The notes beneath the pieces are model-generated. The model worked only from the letters and a program-made list of their open reading frames with translations, was not told the origin of the DNA and did not search any database. A stretch of 64,000 nt of DNA from Platerodrilus igneus (Eukaryota > Arthropoda > Insecta > Coleoptera > Lycidae). Shown in pieces: positions 57,842 to 64,000 of this stretch; position 1 is the stretch's first letter; each line of letters opens with the position of its first letter. A program made the translations under genes and the position numbers. The stretch lies in contig JARFIW010000995.1 in the NCBI GenBank assembly GCA_036346225.1, forward strand, positions 3,991,216 through 4,055,215. The letters are read 5' to 3'.

Positions 57842-59085
57842 AACGTAGGTTTCTTTTGGAGCCGTGTTTCTCGTAACAGCAACACGCATCAAAGTTCAAA
57901 GTGAAGCCAGTGCACGAATTTCATTTATTTTTGTGTGCAAACATTACATGCATTTAAATCCGTACTATAAATTTTCTAACGCTAAAGGACATTTGCATTC
58001 CTAGTGTTGTTCACATAAAAACTCTATTGTCATGCATAAATTCAAGGACATTTGTATATTGCATATGCATGTAGAATCTTATGTAGTTGTAATTTTCAAT
58101 TTCTTGTTGTTGTATATATTTCTTACAGCCAATGTAAATAAATTATACACATTTGTTGTCTATGCATTAACCAACCAAAAGATGACCCCACAAAAATACA
58201 AAATCATGAACTGAACACCCATAATACTATTATTAACCTATATTTCACTAATAAATTGTATTTCAAATCACTATTCACTTCATCCCTTGCTAATTAATCC
58301 AAACCAATAATTATTTTCACCTTTAAATTAATTTCTTATTACAGAAATAACAACCATCAAGCATATTAGTTCATAAATACATAATTAAATTCTTAAACAT
58401 ACAAACTATCTACTCACTGCATAGGGTATCCAAGAAGAACACTAATGTTGTGTGCAATCATTGAAAGGTCCCTTGCATTAATCAAGCCACAAAAGTTCCA
58501 ATTTAATGGGAGGATGACTCATGCAGTCCTACTCCATTCTAAAACAGTTTTCCGAAATTATATTCGCACTCACGCATTCACGATAACACCCTGCCACTTG
58601 CAGAGGCATGTCGCTTACTGTGTTATTTCCCTTCCGGATGACATAAAACTTTTCTTGGAGCTTATGTACCTTCAACCTCACTTTTGATTGTTCCAAAAGA
58701 TCTAATTTATGCCAACTGTAAATCATATTTTGTTACGGTCAGCCTATGGTAATACAATGAATGAAGTTTTCTTTGTGCTTACTTCATCATTCTCAGACTT
58801 CTAGTCTATTAAAATCTGTGTTAGTGCATGTCACATTCCATTTCTGCTTTGTGGTTTTTGTTTAATGTCATCGCCCTCTCATTTTTACTATATAATGTAT
58901 TGAAACGAATAAATGTTGAACTTTATTATCTGAATTATTTCCTTTTTATAGCAACAAAAATTGAAATATACTGCTTAATTAAGAATAATTATTTACAAAA
59001 TCTTTTATTCAAAGCACATTCATACATTGTGTCCCTTCAAAATTAAATTTTATTTCTTTCACACCTAATTTATTGTTAGCGTAAG
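57842..59085. other. No gene recognised
   Basis: AT-rich; the frames at 58032-58214 and 58445-58687 show no motif. Confidence 0.4.
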
Positions 59086-59758
59086 GGTCAATCCACATGA
59101 AGTGACCCAAAATTTTTTTTCAGGTTGCTTGACCAATTTTAATATTTTTATATGTTTTTCTTACATAAGTCAGCACTTTAAAACAGGTTTGAATTTTATT
59201 TATCTCATCCCGTTTTGGAGATACGACCATTTTTGTTTGGCCATGCGGGCTAATTTTAACCATTACAGTCATTAGCGATAAATTAAATATCTCCAGACTG
59301 ATTAATGCTACAGTAAAGGGATTTGTACTATTCTTTTTAGAAAAGTTCATTCTACAATTTAGGTCCTTACAGTTTAAACTGAATCATAAATAGCTCAAAA
59401 ATACAACCAAGTTCATGATCAAATTTTAACAAATTCGACCTTTTAAGGCTGAAAATTTCAATGTAAGAATAAAATACCCAAGCATATATGTGTATGACTA
59501 TAAGATATAATAGGATACTTGCCAGTTTTAGAGAAAGAAGGTTAAAATATGTCTCTCTCAATTTTCTATAATTTTTCAAAAAACGTAATTTTGAATTTTT
59601 TTGAAATTTCGAGGCTTAATAACTCTGGTGGGGGAAAATATAAAAATCCTAATTTTTTACACAAGATGCACCTTTATGATAGTAAACTCCTGTAAAAGTT
59701 TCAATCTTGGTATTTGATCCTGAACCAAGTTATGAATTTTTAAAGTTTAACAAAAATA
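59086..59758 (+). repeat. Left terminal inverted repeat
   Basis: Inverse complement of 62621-63291 with scattered substitutions and small indels. Frames within it on the minus strand (59120-59579) recur on the minus strand region 62987-63187 and are not genes. Confidence 0.85.
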
Positions 59759-60091
59759 CACATTTCAGTGTAAATTATAAACAAATACAAGAATGATAAA
59801 TGTGCAAAATAAATATTCCTAATGTTAAACAGTATAGTATTTTAACAAAGGAGGGGTAATTTAAAAATTAGTCAATGGTTTTAAAAAAGGATAGATATGA
59901 AAGCTTCATGTCCTAACAGTCACATATACATCATTCATGTCTGGACAGGAATCTGCCTGATAGTGAAACTTATCTGCTCATTGAGGTTGTCTTTTGTTAA
60001 TTCAAGTTTATTTTAATAATTACAAGTGTTTATTAATTATTTCTTCACTTTACTTTTACTGCGAGTATTTGTTATTATTACTTACCTTAAA

Positions 60092-62506
60092 ATGAATGAT
60101 CTGTGTTCTGTTGGACAATTAATTAATGAACATTGCCATAAAACAAGTTATGGTTTAGTGTCTAAAAAATTAAAACATATCAAGGAGTTTGATGATGTTG
60201 AACAAAAACTTTCAAAATTAAGAGCGAGTAACGATATTATTTCAATTTGTGAGTGCCACAAAAAAATCTTCTAAAATACAATCACCTTTTTGTGAAATCT
60301 TGTTTGGATCCTTTAAAAGTTCACAAGAAACGAATTACTTCTGATTTGAGAGAGATTAAATTAGAACAATTGTTGTTATTGAAAGCTCATGAATATATTG
60401 ATAAATTAGTCCCAGGACAGTCCCTTTATTGAAACTGTTATGAAAAAACTATTTGTTTTTAGACACACAAAAGTTTCCATTGATACTGATTGTTTAGATA
60501 ATTATGTTCCTCTTGAGGAAATCCAGGAGAAAGTAGATTCAGCTTGTTCTTTGTTAGGACTATCTCCAGCGTGCAAAATAAGAAAGCTAACTTCCGAGAA
60601 GAGGCAATCAACCATCGAGAATAAAGTTCATAAAGCTAGCAAAAAACTAAGAAAGAATTTGGAATTGTGTTTTGATCATACTGAAAATAACACTTCCTGT
60701 ACAACAAGATGTGTTACACTAAGAATATTCTGATTTGATTGAAAAATTAAAGGAAAAGTGTTTAATAGCTTCTAAGAAAGAAAAGACTGCTCGAGAATTC
60801 TAAGTATCCGAGCAGTGCTTGATTAGACTTACACAAAATCTGATGAAAGAACAAGGCATTTTGCCTTCATTACGGAAAAACAAAGGACCCTCCATTGGCG
60901 AACAAACTGTGGTGAAAGTAAAAATGTTTTTTGAAAATGACGAGAATAGTAGAATGTGTTCAGGTAAAAAAGAGTGTACCAAAGTGATAGTTAATGGAAA
61001 AAAAGTAGTACAACAAAAGCATTTAGTTCTTTGCAATCTCGATGAATTATATGTGGTGTTTAAAAAATGACATCCAGAATGTCAAATAGGCATATCCAAG
61101 TTTTGTGGACTGCATCCAAAGTGGTGTATTTTGGCAGGGGCTTCGGGTACCCACTCTGTGTGCGTGTGTGTATACCATCAAAATGTGAAATTAATGATCA
61201 ATTGTGCAAAGCTAAATGTTGACTATAAAGAATTGATTGTTTTGTTAGTTTGTGACGTAAACAATTATGATTGTATGACGGGTTTGTGTGAAAGTTGCCC
61301 TGGAAAAGAAAGTGTACTAGAACTATTTAGGGATTCAGAAGAGGATCTTCCAGACCATATTGAGTTTCAGCAGTGGGTCACGACTGATAGATCAGAGATG
61401 GTCACTATTATTAAATCTCAAGAAGAATATTTTGAATCGCTAGTTGAAAAGTTAGAAAATCTGAAGAGACCATTACATTTCTAAAATTCAAGGACAGTTT
61501 TTAAGAATAAGAAAGAAAACCTAGTTGAATCAGAATGTATAGTTTTAGCACACTTTGCAGAAAATTTCACCTACATTATCCAGGATGAAATACAAGGTTA
61601 CAATTGGTAAATGAGCAAGCAACAGTACATCCATTTGTTATATATTTTAAGAACGAAGATGGAAAGATGAAAAGACATTCGATTTGTGTTTTAAGTGACT
61701 ATTTGGAGCACAATACGACTGTTGTACATGCCTTTCAAACGAAAGTAATCCACTATATTAAGGACAAACTGCCTAAAGTATAAAAGTTGTTTTACTTTTC
61801 AGATGGCAGTGGAAGCCAGTATAAAAATAGGTATAATTTCTCAAACATTTGCAATCACAATAAAGATTTTGGTCTGGCAGCTGAGAGGCATTTCTTTGCC
61901 TCTTGCCACAGAAAAAACGCCTGAGACAGAGTGGGAGGGACAACAAAACGAGAAGTGCCGAAAGCTAGTTTACAAAGGACAACTTTAAACCAAATCCTAA
62001 ATGTAGACCAGATGCTTGCCTTTTGCAAGGAAAATATTACAGGCATAACTTATTTCCTTGTTAAAGTGGAGGATATTATTACACACAAGGAAAAATTTAG
62101 ACCAAGATTTGAAAATACATTGCGGGTCAAAGAAACGAAAAAATTCCATAGATACCATGCTGTTGGAGAAAACACAATTAGGTGCTATACAACTTTAGAA
62201 ACTGCCAAATACAAGGATCACTGCATCGTTAAAATCGTACCTTTAAGTCTCCAAGTTAATAACACTATTGCCTGTATATATGATGGACAGTGGTGGTTAG
62301 CTCAGATCGAGCAAATCAACCTAGAACATAATGATGTCTATGTTCACTTTTATCACCCTGTAGGACCACGCACATTTTTCAAGAAGTCTGCGAGTGATCG
62401 AGTTTGGATACAAATTTCAAGCATTTTAAGAAAATTGACGGTGCTAGAACTGACAACAGTGCAGGAAGATCATACACTATCTTTGAAAATCTTTCAGAAG
62501 AAATAA
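60092..62506 (+). pseudogene. Transposase of a poorly characterised family
   Basis: Starts ATG at 60092 (MNDLCSVGQLINEHCHKTSY) and stops at 62504-62506, about 800 codons over several frames. Parts in order: an N-terminal zinc-finger-like region (SCLDPLKVHKKRITSDL, then VPGQSLY and NCYEK); a helical region (EKVDSACSLLGLSPACKIRK); FFENDENSRMCSGKKECTKV and QKHLVLCNLDELYVVFKK; then ISKFCGLHPKWCILAGASGT and HSVCVCVYHQNVKLM. The likely RNase H-fold core follows: HFAENFTYIIQDEIQGYNW (His at 61551 where related proteins have Asp), YFSDGSGSQYKN (Asp at 61802) and VGGTTKREVPKASL. The C-terminus (VYVHFYHPVGPRTFFKKSAS) looks like a small chromatin-type domain. Similar uncharacterised proteins recur in insects and cnidarians; superfamily not assigned. 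At least six frameshifts or stops. Confidence 0.75.
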
Positions 62507-62620
62507 GTATGCTTCTAAATGGGCATTTATTGTAAAGAAAACAATTAAAAACATTATATATGTGAACTTCAGTCATTCAATTCTTGTTTATAATAAATAC
62601 ACGTTCTCTTTCTTTAAATG

Positions 62621-63291
62621 AGTTTTTGTTAAACTTTAAAAATTCATAACTTGTTTCAGGATCAAATACCAAGATTGAAACTTTTACAGTAGTTAACTAT
62701 CATAAAGGTGCATCTTGTGTAAAAAAATTAGATTTTTATATTTTCCCCCACCAGAGTTATCAAGCCTCGAAATATAAAAAAAAAATGGTTTTTTTAAATT
62801 ATAGAAAATTGAGGGAGACATATTTTAACCTTCTTTCTCTAAAACTGGCAAGTATCCTATTATATCTTATAGCCATACACATGTAGGCTTGGGTATTTTA
62901 TTCTTTCATTGAAATTTTCAGCCTTAAAGAGTCGAATTTGTTAAAATTTGATCATGAATTTTGGTTGTATTTTTGCGCTATTTATGTTAGATTAACAGTT
63001 TAAACTGTAAGGGCCTAAATTGTAGAATGGACTTTTCTAAAAAGAATAATACGAATCCCATTACTGTAGCATTAATCAGTCTGGAGATATTTAATTTATC
63101 GCTAATGACTGTACGGTCAAAATTAGCCCGCATGGCCAAACAAAAATGGCCGTATCTCCAAAACAAGATGAGATAAAAAAAATTCAAACCTGTTTTGAAG
63201 TGCTTACTTATGTAAAAAAAAACAAAAAATTAAAAATATTTAATTGGTCAAGCAACCTGAAATTTTTTTATCACTTCATATGGATTTGACC
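62621..63291 (-). repeat. Right terminal inverted repeat
   Basis: Inverse complement of 59086-59758. Confidence 0.85.
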
Positions 63292-63520
63292 TTTTTCTAA
63301 AATTTCTATTGCAATTTGCAAATTAATATGTGAAATTTTTAATGAATCTATAGGGGATAAAGGCTCTACTTTCAAATAGGATTCTAAATATACTATTCTT
63401 TGCACCTCATTCAGGGAACTATTGTCCTGTATCAAGGTGACCAAAAGTTGATTAAATGGCATCAATTTTTGTAATCCCAAGAAAAGAGAAATTTCAGAGA
63501 ATTTAACTCCAATTTTTGGT
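63292..63520 (-). pseudogene. Pao/BEL-type gag scrap
   Basis: The minus frame 63271-63480 reads MPFNQLLVTLIQDNSSLNEV, QRIVYLESYLKVEPLSPIDS and LKISHINLQIAIEILEK. The pattern F.qL...I..N.SL..VQ...YL.S.L...a...I..L.I...N...AieiL is that of the DUF1759 region of Pao/BEL Gag. No LTR or further pol part was seen; it is cut by the long-TIR transposon on its C-terminal side. Confidence 0.5.
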
Positions 63521-64000
63521 TAAATAAAAGCATAAATACTTACTGAATTGTTACTCCCACATGGGAAAGTGGATTAGAAGAAGCTTCACAAGTTTTATTA
63601 GTAACTTGCATAAGTAAACAATTTAAAACTCTTCTGTTTTCTACATCGATATTATTTTCATCTAAATCTTCAATTTGGTCTTGAGGATTGGAATAGGTAA
63701 GCAAGAAACTTTTCTTTTAACAAGTCAAGCCTGGTTTGAAAGGATCTATTTCCCACTAAATATTAAATATAGTTACCCAATTTTGAAACAGGATAACTGC
63801 AGATTTGGAACATCCTCTTGCATTTTTAAAGCATTCGTTTTTCGAGTGCAAATTTGCATTTGTCCTTTGGTATCTCTTTATAAAATATTAACTTTAGATA
63901 ATGAAGAAGTAGGCAAATCCGCAAATTACAAAGGTACAATGCACATGACTTGGAACTTTTTGCACTTTACTTTGAATTCTGTCTCACAAAATTATATTTG
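63521..64000. other. No clear gene at the right edge
   Basis: Minus-strand frames continue weakly from the gag scrap (for example DLDENNIDVENRRVLNCLL near 63600-63680) but no domain is recognised. A splice-like cag/gtaagt arrangement appears near 63540, without support. Confidence 0.35.

Larger units (their letters stand above)
59086..63291 (+). mobile_element. 4.2-kb DNA transposon with ~670-bp inverted termini
   Basis: About 59086-59758 and 62621-63291 are long inverted repeats of each other, beginning GGTCAATCCACATGAAGTGA on the left and (as complement) GGTCAAATCCATATGAAGTGA-like on the right. Agreement holds through blocks such as atatctccagactgattaat and gaaacttttacag-type sequence to the inner ends. 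Between the arms lies one broken transposase gene (60092-62506). No target duplication is obvious (gtaag left, ttttt right). One gene between matching termini makes this an autonomous-type element that has decayed. Confidence 0.85.

Noticed and set aside
1..64000. CRISPR arrays, bacterial operons or phage genes
   Set aside because: No regularly spaced short direct repeats with unique spacers; spliced exons and eukaryotic transposons throughout.

Overview
This is AT-rich animal DNA, almost certainly from an arthropod (most likely insect) with a large, repeat-laden nuclear genome. The element mix supports this: Gypsy (including an errantivirus-type copy), BEL/Pao, RTE-like and Jockey-like non-LTR elements, a Penelope-like element, mariner, tRNA-derived SINEs and a cut-and-paste transposon with very long inverted termini. 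There are no bacterial-style operons or ribosome binding sites. Most coding sequence is decayed (frameshifts, stops), so the window is largely a stack of dead mobile elements.

Host genes. One host gene can be pieced together on the minus strand: a RING-finger exon (50236-50027), a short zinc-finger-like exon (37867-37622) and a longer exon (13034-12514). All three carry matching splice signals, and both junctions are phase 0. The introns (12.2 kb and 24.6 kb) hold most of the transposons. The RING plus following Cys/His segment suggest a Siah-like E3 ubiquitin ligase. Two other exon-like stretches with stops, at 2122-2341 and 57356-57841 (plus strand), look like decayed host or unknown coding DNA.

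Layout. 3-900: Gypsy integrase remnant split by a SINE. 1190-2125: Jockey-like RT remnant (minus). 3606-6452: RTE-like element A, interrupted by a solo LTR. 6455-7329: DDE transposase remnant with a duplicated 3' end. 8175-9992: element with ~150-bp inverted termini. 12514-13034: host exon 3. 13437-15215: two mariner remnants. 15210-16180: Penelope-like remnant. 16185-26040: RTE-like copy B, split by a full Gypsy element (A, minus, 16723-25441). 26083-26381: second SINE. 26590-27085: RTE piece. 28379-37280: complete errantivirus-like Gypsy element (B, plus) inserted in the middle of an inverted repeat. 37622-37867: host exon 2. 40015-42745: RTE-like pieces. 42746-49268: full-length BEL/Pao element (minus). 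49469-49775: large palindrome whose loop carries a hammerhead-ribozyme core. 50027-50236: host RING exon. 50750-53035: Jockey-like remnant with an internal inverted duplication. 57356-57841: exon-like GC-richer island. 59086-63291: 4.2-kb DNA transposon with ~670-bp inverted termini and a transposase of a poorly characterised family. 63292-63520: Pao/BEL-type gag scrap.

The most notable items are the hammerhead-like palindrome, the long-TIR transposon, two different LTR elements inserted at the same few bases of two RTE copies, and the split RING gene. All protein family calls are from motif recognition by eye; nothing was searched.
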